NCBI GenBank assembly: GCA_029256665.1
Contig: JAQSXN010000342.1
Span: 1 to 5,220 of the forward strand
Direction: 5' to 3'
Origin: Paenibacillus sp.
Lineage (GTDB): Bacteria > Bacillota > Bacilli > Paenibacillales > Paenibacillaceae
DNA: 5,220 bases
A program made the translations under genes and the position numbers. How positions within the stretch are numbered: the first letter of the stretch is position 1; every line of letters begins with the position of its first letter. Positions 1 through 5,220 of this stretch are shown piece by piece. The notes under the pieces were generated by a model. That model made no database searches and was not told the DNA's origin. It saw only the letters and a list, made by a program, of their open reading frames with translations.

Positions 1-252
1 GACCGTCAGCACCGTAATTTTGACCGTGTTCCAATAGTACAGATCGAAGCGGTATCCTTTGCCCCACACCTCGGCGTAGTTTTCCAAATCCCATGTCTTC
101 GGAATCCACTCGATCGGATAATTATAAATGTCGCCCATCAGCTTGAACGAAGACGACAGCATCCAGACGAACGGCAAAATCATCAGAACGGCGGCGGCGC
201 CCAGCAGCGCGGTAAGCACGGATTTTCTGAAGACAGACGGAGCGGATGTCAT
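1..252 (-). CDS. Carbohydrate ABC transporter permease, MalG/UgpE type (3' end outside the window)
   Basis: This is the N-terminal 84 residues of the second membrane subunit of a sugar ABC importer; the rest lies beyond the left edge, including the EAA loop that would contact the ATPase. The start is the ATG at 252-250, preceded by a strong AGGAGGG (260-266) with a 7-nt spacer. A hydrophobic first membrane segment spans about residues 12-32 and runs into LPFVWMLSSSFK, the usual start of MalG/UgpE-family permeases. It is followed by an external stretch with YPIEWIPKTWDLENYAEVW, which matches the family's typical 'P..W....NY..' pattern. The gene begins 15 nt after the stop of the first permease, so the two are almost certainly cotranscribed and form a heterodimer. 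The family is clear, but the substrate cannot be read from this fragment. Usual family length is about 275-300 residues. Confidence 0.93.
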   Translation of the reverse strand, partial: MTSAPSVFRKSVLTALLGAAAVLMILPFVWMLSSSFKLMGDIYNYPIEWIPKTWDLENYAEVWGKGYRFDLYYWNTVKITVLTV

Positions 253-267
253 GCGTAATCCCTCCTG

Positions 268-1167
268 CTATAATTGATCCTGAAATCTTTTTTCGACTTT
301 CCACTGCACAAGCGTGATGATGAATATGAGAACGAACAGCAGCCAGGACAGCGCCGACGCGTATCCCATCCGGTAATGCTGGAACGCCTCAGAGTAAATG
401 TGATAAGAGATGACCATTGTCGAATTCATCGGCCCGCCCTTGGTCATGACGCTGACGAGCGCGAACACCTGGAAGCTGCCGATGATCATCATAACGGCCA
501 GCAGGAACGTCGTCGGCTGCAGCAACGGGATCGTAATGCGCAGCAGTTGGCGAAGCTTGCTCGCACCGTCGATTTCCGACGCCTCGTACAAATCTTTGGA
601 AATGCCTTGCAAGCCAGCCAAGTACAGCACCATCGTATAACCCGTGGACGCCCAAATTTTGATGATCATGATTGCGACAAGCGCCCAGTCGGGACTGGCC
701 AGCCAGCCCGGCGGCTGATCGATGCCGACGGCGAGCAGGAAGCCGTTGATCGGCCCTTCCTGCGAGTTGTACATGATGCTCCATACGACCGCGACGACGG
801 CCAGGCTGCACACGTGCGGCAGGAAAAACATCGTGCGCAGCATTCCTTTGCCATAAGTCGACCGGTTCAGCGCCACTGCCAGCAACAGCCCGATCGCCAT
901 CGATGCCGGCACCGTTACCGCCGTGTAGATGAAATTGTTGCGCAGCGCGCCCGGCAGCCGGTCGTCGTCGAACATCCGCGCCAAGTTGTCCAGACCTGTG
1001 AATTGCAGCCCGCCGAGGCCTTTCAGGTAATCCCAGTCCAGGAATATCAGAACCATGCTGAACAGAAGCGGCACCGCCATGAAGATCAACACGCCCAGCA
1101 AGTTCGGCAGGATGAACAGATAACCCGCGACGTGTTCCCGGAATCGGTAGTTGTCCCATTTTCTCAT
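268..1167 (-). CDS. Carbohydrate ABC transporter permease, MalF/UgpA/LplB type
   Basis: This is a complete 299-residue inner-membrane subunit of a sugar importer, the usual length for short MalF-like permeases (UgpA, LplB, YesP). Six membrane segments are visible at roughly residues 13-42, 78-100, 110-133, 162-185, 213-240 and 271-290. The N-terminus has the typical GYLFILPNLLGVLIF motif. The cytoplasmic EAA loop that docks the ATPase is intact at about residues 195-214 (EASEIDGASKLRQLLRITIP), with the conserved Glu-Ala, Gly201 and Ile-Pro. The start is ATG at 1167-1165, supported by GAGGGTG at 1173-1179; no other ATG with a better site is seen. It follows the binding-protein gene after 68 nt and precedes the partner permease by 15 nt. 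Family assignment is secure; the transported sugar is unknown. Confidence 0.96.
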   Translation of the reverse strand: MRKWDNYRFREHVAGYLFILPNLLGVLIFMAVPLLFSMVLIFLDWDYLKGLGGLQFTGLDNLARMFDDDRLPGALRNNFIYTAVTVPASMAIGLLLAVALNRSTYGKGMLRTMFFLPHVCSLAVVAVVWSIMYNSQEGPINGFLLAVGIDQPPGWLASPDWALVAIMIIKIWASTGYTMVLYLAGLQGISKDLYEASEIDGASKLRQLLRITIPLLQPTTFLLAVMMIIGSFQVFALVSVMTKGGPMNSTMVISYHIYSEAFQHYRMGYASALSWLLFVLIFIITLVQWKVEKRFQDQL

Positions 1168-1182
1168 GAATGCACCCTCGCG

Positions 1183-1228
1183 TTCGGGACGGACCGAAGG
1201 AAACCACGCATGAGGCTTCCCCGGAGCC
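1183..1228 (-). repeat. Two small inverted repeats between binding protein and permease genes
   Basis: The 68-nt gap between the binding-protein stop and the permease start has two short potential hairpins. One is a perfect 5-bp stem, TTCGG/CCGAA, with a 6-nt loop at 1183-1198. The other is at 1214-1228, with arms GGCT/AGCC and a partly paired interior. Neither is followed by a U-tract, so they do not look like intrinsic terminators. Structures in this position are known in some sugar-importer operons to protect or process the abundant binding-protein message; that role here is inference. Such short stems could occur by chance in GC-rich DNA. Confidence 0.35.
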
Positions 1229-1235
1229 GGCCCCT

Positions 1236-2609
1236 CTATTTCGCCGCCGCGATCGCTTTATCCGCGTTAGCCTTTAATTCTTCCATCGTCTTGTCGAGCG
1301 ACTGGACGTCCATTACGTACTTCTCTGTCTCCTGCAGCAATACTTTCGTCAGGTCGGAGAATGCCGTCGACTGAATTTGCTTCTGGAACGTGTATTCCTT
1401 CTTGATGACCGCGCTAAGCGACGGCTTGTCGATCTGATCGCCGAATTCGCCGACAAACATATCGACCACCTTGTCGATGTCGGCGCTCTTATTGCTGGGC
1501 AGACGGCCTCCAGCGATCATATCCTCGTTGCCGCCCGACAAGTACCAGGCGATGAACTGCATCGCTTCTTCCTTGTGCTTGCTGTTTTTGTTGATCGACA
1601 TGAAGTCGTTGAAACCCGCGTAGTTGATATTGCCGCCTTGGGCGTATTGCGGATTCGGCGCGAACACGACCTTGAAGTCCCGCGGGTAATCCTTCGTGTT
1701 CTTCAAATCGCGAATATAATGCGTGCCGCCGATGATCATGCCCGCCTTGTCGCGCAACAGCTCGCTGGACGGCGCGAGCTTGTTGGCGACGATCTCCGCC
1801 CACGGCACCATCGACTGCTGCTCGAATAGCTTCTTCTGCAGCTCCAGCCCGCCACGCAGCGCCTCGCTGTCGAAGTTGGACGTGCCGTCGTCCTTATAAT
1901 ACGAGTCCTGCGGCTTGGAGCCGATGAGCGAGAACCGGGCAATGTTGTCTCCGTTGACGTCCATGAGCACTCCTTTACGCGCCGGGGTCGTCAGCTTGGC
2001 CGCGTAATCGACGAACTCCTCCCAAGTCCAGTCGGCCGGCAAGGTCAGGTTTGATTCGGTCATTGCTTTTTCGTTGATGAGGATTGCGGTCAGCAGCCGA
2101 ATCGCCGGCAAATACAGCGTTTGGCCGTCCTTCCGGATGATATTGTCCATGCCGATCACTTCATCAACGTTAAATCCCGATTGGGCTATCAGATCGTCGA
2201 GCGGCACCGCCATACCCGCGTTCAGCCGGCGGTTCAAGTACGTTTCCCCGTAACTAACGAAAATGTCCGGCGCGTCGTTCTGACTGATCAGAGCCGTATC
2301 CAGCTTCGTATTGCCCGGTTCGTCGTTGACGTAGCGGGTATATTCGACTTGAATGTTCGGGTTGGCCGCGTTCCATTTATCAACGACCGCTTGCGGGCCG
2401 TTCTCCGGCGGAATCGCCCCCCAGTACTGTAGCGTGACGACCTCGGCGGGAGTGGCCGAAGCCGATTGTGTTGCCGACGGCGACGCGCTCGGCGCAGAGC
2501 TCGGCGACGCTCCGCTCCCGTTATTGCCGTTGTTGCCGCTGCAACCGCTCGCTACGATCGCCAAAGCCGCTATCACTGCCAATAGGCCTTTCCTTCTTGC
2601 CAATGCCAT
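1236..2609 (-). CDS. Extracellular sugar-binding lipoprotein of an ABC importer (solute-binding protein family 1)
   Basis: This 457-residue protein is the substrate-capturing subunit, anchored to the outer face of the membrane. Residues 1-22 form a lipoprotein signal peptide: MALARRKG, a hydrophobic core, then VASGC with Cys23 as the lipidated residue. Residues 24-56 are a flexible Gly/Asn then Ser/Pro/Ala-rich linker, starting with GNNGNNG. The mature domain begins near VVTLQYWG (57-64) and shows family 1 hallmarks: DAPDIFVSYGE (112-122), AVPLDDL (134-140), WTWEEF (194-199), INYAGFNDFMSINKNSKHKE (about 328-347) and AGGRLPSNK (366-374). The frame stays open upstream to 2798, but that extension has no signal peptide and runs into the preceding gene. 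The ATG at 2609-2607 is chosen because GGAGGGG (2617-2623) sits 7 nt upstream and the signal peptide starts exactly there. The nearest functional analogue by gene order is B. subtilis YesO; the ligand is probably an oligosaccharide but is undetermined. Confidence 0.95.
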   Translation of the reverse strand: MALARRKGLLAVIAALAIVASGCSGNNGNNGSGASPSSAPSASPSATQSASATPAEVVTLQYWGAIPPENGPQAVVDKWNAANPNIQVEYTRYVNDEPGNTKLDTALISQNDAPDIFVSYGETYLNRRLNAGMAVPLDDLIAQSGFNVDEVIGMDNIIRKDGQTLYLPAIRLLTAILINEKAMTESNLTLPADWTWEEFVDYAAKLTTPARKGVLMDVNGDNIARFSLIGSKPQDSYYKDDGTSNFDSEALRGGLELQKKLFEQQSMVPWAEIVANKLAPSSELLRDKAGMIIGGTHYIRDLKNTKDYPRDFKVVFAPNPQYAQGGNINYAGFNDFMSINKNSKHKEEAMQFIAWYLSGGNEDMIAGGRLPSNKSADIDKVVDMFVGEFGDQIDKPSLSAVIKKEYTFQKQIQSTAFSDLTKVLLQETEKYVMDVQSLDKTMEELKANADKAIAAAK

Positions 2610-2616
2610 GCCATAA

Positions 2617-2623
2617 CCCCTCC
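2617..2623 (-). promoter_or_regulatory. Ribosome binding site of the binding-protein gene
   Basis: GGAGGGG lies 7 nt before the ATG at 2609. It settles the start: the frame is open 63 codons further upstream, but only this ATG has a strong Shine-Dalgarno site and a lipoprotein signal peptide directly after it. Confidence 0.85.
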
Positions 2624-2655
2624 GAATGTGGATTTGTCTCACAGGACTCGCATCC

Positions 2656-2684
2656 ATCATAGCAAGGCCGGAGCGTCCTTTGAA
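2656..2684 (-). promoter_or_regulatory. Predicted sigma-A promoter for the transport genes (extended -10)
   Basis: Read on the minus strand, a TTCAAA -35-like element (2684-2679) is followed by a 17-nt spacer and TATGAT (2661-2656), with TGC immediately before it giving an extended -10 (TGCTATGAT). The expected transcript start is near 2649, about 40 nt before the binding-protein ATG. The strong extended -10 and imperfect -35 (4 of 6 matches) suit a promoter that needs an activator, here plausibly the AraC-type regulator encoded just upstream. It would let the importer genes be induced separately from the basal expression of the sensor and regulator. The element is predicted from sequence only. 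Confidence 0.6.
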
Positions 2685-2714
2685 CGGTCTGAATTTGCAA
2701 CAATCTGGCTGATT
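2681..2714 (-). promoter_or_regulatory. Candidate activator half-sites upstream of and overlapping the -35 element
   Basis: Two imperfect direct repeats on the minus strand, AATCAGCCAGAT (from 2714) and ATTCAGACCGTT (from 2693), share 8 of 12 positions and lie about 20 nt apart, close to two helical turns. The promoter-proximal copy runs into the -35 region. This spacing and position are typical of paired sites for AraC-family activators. The similarity is weak and rests on one example, so this is a hypothesis. Confidence 0.25.
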
Positions 2715-2715
2715 C

Positions 2716-4314
2716 TTATTTGCCGAAATACCGCTTGCGGTAGTCCTGGGGATGAAGCCCCTCCATTTTTTTGAACAATTTCGTAAAATAGTTCGCATCC
2801 GAATACCCGATCGCTTCGGACACCTCGTATATTTTGACGCCGGGCTGCTTGAGCAGTTCTCTCGCTTTGCCCATGCGCAGCCGGATCGTAAAGTCCATAA
2901 TCGTTTCCCCGGTTTCTTTTTTGAACAACGCGCTTAAATACGCCTCATTGAACCCGACCTGGCGCGCCAGATTCGATACTTTCAGCGTCGTATCGAAATT
3001 CGCCCGGATCAACTCCGCTACCGTCTGTACCTCCGGACGCCAGCGCCGCTGGCTCCGCGTCTTGAGGCAGTCGATCAGTGCGGGAATCCAACCCGTCAAC
3101 CATTCCTGCAGATCGTCCAGCGTCTCGGCCGTGCGGATCGCATGATACGGATATTGATCCCGATAGGGCGGGAACGAATAGACGTCTCCCTCCGGATCCG
3201 GCAGCGAACTCGAGAAGCTGTGCACGAGCTGAATCCAGCTCTCCTTCACGCGCTCCGGCGACCAGCACCGTCTGTTGCCAATCGCGGCGGCCCATTCCCG
3301 CATCGCTTCTTGCAGCCCCCGCTCGTCGCGCAAAGCGATCAGCCGGGCGAACTTCTCAATCGGCACGATAAGCGGCGCGTTGTCCGCTTGCTCCCAATGG
3401 GCGACCTGCGAATAAGCATAGACGCCTCCAACGCCGTCGTAGAAAGCCGCATCCAGCGCAAGCTCGGCCCGCTCGCGGGCGACTTGGATCGACCGAACGT
3501 CGGCGCACGGCTCGGACAGCCCGATGACGAGATCGAGATCCAAGTACAGCTTGACGCTTTCAGCCATTTCGTTCAGCATGTCGTCGGGCGGCACGACGCT
3601 GAGCAGAGCAAATCGGCCGTTGTCGAGCTCGACCAACTCCCCTTGAGCACGGCTTTTCAATATTTCCATCAATATGTTGGAGACGGAATACGCGAGCAGC
3701 TTCTCGCTTTTGTATCGGTTATCGGCCATCACCTGCTCGTAGCGGGCGATCCGAATGCACGCAACGTGATAAGTCCAGGAGTTGTCGTTATAACCGTAGG
3801 CCGACATGCATTCGCGTATTTCGGCCGGCGAACAGCTTTTGACCAGAATGTCGCGGAACCGCTTTTCTCTGGCTTCGCGGCTATTAGCGCTGATTTCGCG
3901 CCGCATCTCCCGTTCCCGGCTCTGCAGCTTCCGCTCCTGCATGATTTTGTCCCTCAGGGCGAGCAACTTCTGTTCCAACTCCTGCGGCTCCATCGTCAGC
4001 TTCAGCAGATAGTCGGCCGCGCCGAGCTGCAGCGCCTTGCGGACGTAGTTGAATTCCTCGTGATTCGACATAATGATAATGTGCATTTCCAGCTGCTCCG
4101 CACGAATGTTCTCAAGCAGCGTCAATCCGTCCATCTCCGGCATCTGAATATCCGTCAGCAATATTTCGCAGCCTTCCCGTCGGATCAGCTCGAGCGCCTC
4201 CCGCCCGTTCGCGGCCTCGCCGACCAGCCGGAACCCGTGCTCCGACCATGGTACGAATGTCTTCAGCCCGACCCGAACCAATATTTCGTCGTCAACCACC
4301 ACCACTTTAAGCAT
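2716..4314 (-). CDS. YesN-type response regulator, receiver plus AraC-type DNA-binding domain
   Basis: This 532-residue cytoplasmic transcription factor is the likely partner of the adjacent kinase. Residues 1-125 are a receiver domain with the acidic pair Asp8-Asp9, phospho-acceptor Asp55 in LLTDIQMPEMDG, Ser83 and Lys105 in DYLLK, all intact. Residues about 108-155 are charged and probably coiled-coil. The central part (about 160-420) is poorly conserved; a stretch around 180-300 resembles the degenerate cyclase-like domain found in many long YesN proteins, a tentative call. Residues 426-532 are an AraC/XylS-type double helix-turn-helix, with LARQVGFNEAYLSALFKK (449-466) and the signature IGYSDANYFTKLFKK then HPQDYRKR. 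Start: ATG at 4314-4312, with AAGGAGG (4324-4330) 9 nt upstream. A longer reading from 4368 is rejected because it adds 18 non-family residues before MLKVVVVDDE. The start overlaps the kinase stop by 8 nt. It is longer than B. subtilis YesN, but this length is common in Paenibacillaceae. Confidence 0.95.
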   Translation of the reverse strand: MLKVVVVDDEILVRVGLKTFVPWSEHGFRLVGEAANGREALELIRREGCEILLTDIQMPEMDGLTLLENIRAEQLEMHIIIMSNHEEFNYVRKALQLGAADYLLKLTMEPQELEQKLLALRDKIMQERKLQSREREMRREISANSREAREKRFRDILVKSCSPAEIRECMSAYGYNDNSWTYHVACIRIARYEQVMADNRYKSEKLLAYSVSNILMEILKSRAQGELVELDNGRFALLSVVPPDDMLNEMAESVKLYLDLDLVIGLSEPCADVRSIQVARERAELALDAAFYDGVGGVYAYSQVAHWEQADNAPLIVPIEKFARLIALRDERGLQEAMREWAAAIGNRRCWSPERVKESWIQLVHSFSSSLPDPEGDVYSFPPYRDQYPYHAIRTAETLDDLQEWLTGWIPALIDCLKTRSQRRWRPEVQTVAELIRANFDTTLKVSNLARQVGFNEAYLSALFKKETGETIMDFTIRLRMGKARELLKQPGVKIYEVSEAIGYSDANYFTKLFKKMEGLHPQDYRKRYFGK

Positions 4315-5220
4315 CCGGCCTTTCCTCCTTGTGAACCGGCATGACGATCCGGACGACCGCCCCTCCATTGGGACCGTTATCCAGCGTCAAGCCGTGCTGC
4401 CGCCCGAAGTGCAAGCGGATTCGCTCCTGGATATTGTTCAATCCGATGCCATTAAGTTGGCCTCCGCGATTCTCGGAGCGCGTCTCCGACCCGTCAATGC
4501 CCGCCGCAAGCATCGCCGAAGCAACGCCCGCACCGTCGTCGCTGACGGTCAGCTCCAGCATGCCGTCCCGTTCGCGTGCCGCGATCCGTACGGTCAGCGT
4601 CTCCGGCAGCCGGCCGCCGTGAATGATGCTGTTCTCCGCGAGCGGCTGCAGCGTGAACTTGTTGATTCGCGCGTCTTCCAGCGTCTCCGGCACGTCGACA
4701 ACAAGCTTGATGCCGTTGTTGAACCGGACATTCTGCAGATCGATATAGTTCTGCACGAACTCCAGTTCCTCGCGCAGCGGGATCATCTCGCGGTCCTGCC
4801 GCATGGCGAAAGTCAGCAGCTTGCCGAGCGAATTAATCATCCGGCTCACATGCTCGGCGCCTGACAGCCTGGCCGACCATTTGATCGAATTGAGCGTGTT
4901 CAGCAGGAAGTGCGGCCGAATTTGCGACTGCAGCGCCTGGAAGCGGGCCTCCTCCTTGCGCCGCTGCTCCTCGGACAAATTGTGAATCGTCTCCTGCAAG
5001 TTGCCGACCATCTTCTTGAAATGGGCGTGCAGCAGCCTCAATTCATTGGCGCCGCCGATCTCGCCGGGCAGCTGGAAGTCGCCTCGACCGACCTTCGACA
5101 TCGCTACCAGCAGTTGCCGGATCGGACGCATGATTCGCAGCACAAGGAACACGAACAGCGCAATCAGCATAAGGAAGGAACCGAACAACCAGACGATCGA
5201 TTGATTGCGCAGCTTCTCCA
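4307..5220 (-). CDS. YesM-type sensor histidine kinase (5' end outside the window)
   Basis: This is the C-terminal 303 residues of a membrane sensor kinase; the frame is open to the right edge, so the first membrane helix and extracellular sensor domain are missing. Numbering from the first full visible codon, a membrane helix spans about 8-29 (ending FVFLVLRI), followed by a HAMP domain (MRPIRQL, about 30-82) and the His_kinase domain of the YesM/LytS class. Its H-box reads QSQIRPHFLLNTLNSI with His103 the expected phospho-acceptor. The family usually has QINPHFLYNTL, so Arg replaces Asn and Leu replaces Tyr. The ATP-binding domain has an N-box (LQPLAENSIIHG), DDGAG, and GIGLNNIQERIRLHFG, all consistent with an active kinase. 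It lies directly upstream of, and overlaps by 8 nt, the regulator gene. A TTG at 5188 is in frame but cannot be the start, because it falls inside the membrane helix. The signal sensed is unknown; a sugar or loaded binding protein is plausible. Confidence 0.95.
   Translation of the reverse strand, partial: EKLRNQSIVWLFGSFLMLIALFVFLVLRIMRPIRQLLVAMSKVGRGDFQLPGEIGGANELRLLHAHFKKMVGNLQETIHNLSEEQRRKEEARFQALQSQIRPHFLLNTLNSIKWSARLSGAEHVSRMINSLGKLLTFAMRQDREMIPLREELEFVQNYIDLQNVRFNNGIKLVVDVPETLEDARINKFTLQPLAENSIIHGGRLPETLTVRIAARERDGMLELTVSDDGAGVASAMLAAGIDGSETRSENRGGQLNGIGLNNIQERIRLHFGRQHGLTLDNGPNGGAVVRIVMPVHKEERPDA
4324..4330 (-). promoter_or_regulatory. Ribosome binding site of the response-regulator gene, inside the kinase gene
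   Basis: A perfect AAGGAGG sits within the last codons of the kinase gene, 9 nt before the ATG at 4314. It fixes the regulator start and, with the 8-nt gene overlap, points to translational coupling of kinase and regulator. Confidence 0.85.

Noticed and set aside
274..1374. Open frame of 366 codons on the plus strand, antisense to the first permease
   Set aside because: Highly charged, low-complexity composition, no ribosome site and no family signature; the minus-strand permease explains this DNA fully.
1377..1829. Open frame of 150 codons on the plus strand, antisense to the binding protein
   Set aside because: It is the antisense shadow of a conserved solute-binding domain, with no independent support.
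2517..2537. Short tandem repeat encoding Gly-Asn-Asn units in the lipoprotein linker
   Set aside because: Two imperfect 9-nt units in a flexible linker next to the lipidated Cys; low-complexity linkers are normal in these lipoproteins and this is not a distinct repeat element.
2610..2715. Terminator or catabolite-repression (cre) site between regulator and binding-protein genes
   Set aside because: I found no stable hairpin followed by a T-run on the minus strand, and no convincing match to the CcpA cre consensus on either strand.
2610..2798. 63-codon N-terminal extension of the binding-protein frame
   Set aside because: It would overlap the 3' end of the regulator gene and the predicted promoter, and would bury the lipoprotein signal peptide. 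The internal ATG at 2609 has a strong ribosome site.
3142..4344. Long open frame of 400 codons on the plus strand, antisense to the regulator gene
   Set aside because: The translation is rich in Arg, His, Gln and Asp with no recognisable domain, and it exactly shadows a well-supported receiver/AraC-type gene. It is a by-product of GC-rich third codon positions on the opposite strand.
4331..4864. Open frame of 177 codons on the plus strand, antisense to the kinase
   Set aside because: It overlaps the ATP-binding domain of the kinase, which has clear motifs on the minus strand; no ribosome site or domain is seen.
5186..5188. TTG as a start codon for the kinase
   Set aside because: The frame is open to the window edge, the codon lies within a membrane helix just before the HAMP domain, and no ribosome site precedes it. 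The gene is simply cut by the window.

Overview
The window looks like chromosomal DNA from a Gram-positive Bacillota of the Paenibacillaceae type (Paenibacillus/Cohnella-like). The reasons are moderately GC-rich coding sequence, strong AGGAGG-type ribosome binding sites, a YesM/YesN-type two-component pair beside a carbohydrate ABC importer, and a lipoprotein binding protein with a Ser/Pro/Ala-rich linker. The genus is an inference. All five genes lie on the minus strand, so transcription runs from right to left.

Layout in order of transcription: (1) 5220-4307, the C-terminal 303 residues of a YesM-type sensor histidine kinase, whose 5' part lies beyond the right edge; (2) 4314-2716, a complete 532-residue YesN-type response regulator with an AraC-type DNA-binding domain, overlapping the kinase gene by 8 nt; (3) a 106-nt gap (2715-2610) with a good sigma-A-like promoter; (4) 2609-1236, a 457-residue sugar-binding lipoprotein; (5) a 68-nt gap with two small inverted repeats; (6) 1167-268, a complete 299-residue permease of the MalF/UgpA/LplB type; (7) 252-1, the first 84 residues of the partner permease of the MalG/UgpE type, cut by the left edge.

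The genes make up one regulated sugar-uptake locus. The membrane kinase presumably senses an extracellular carbohydrate or the loaded binding protein and phosphorylates the regulator. The regulator would then activate the promoter in front of the binding-protein gene, and the binding protein and two permeases import an oligosaccharide. Gene order matches the yesM-yesN-yesO-yesP-yesQ order known from Bacillus subtilis, but this family is heavily duplicated in Paenibacillaceae, so the substrate cannot be assigned. No ATPase is visible; importers of this class usually use a shared MsmX-type ATPase encoded elsewhere.

I see no RNA gene, mobile element, CRISPR array, phage gene or intrinsic terminator. 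This is a conventional accessory sugar-transport locus. The points worth a second look are the promoter with candidate activator half-sites, a variant kinase H-box, and possible RNA structure between the binding protein and permease genes. I found no convincing sign of an undescribed system.
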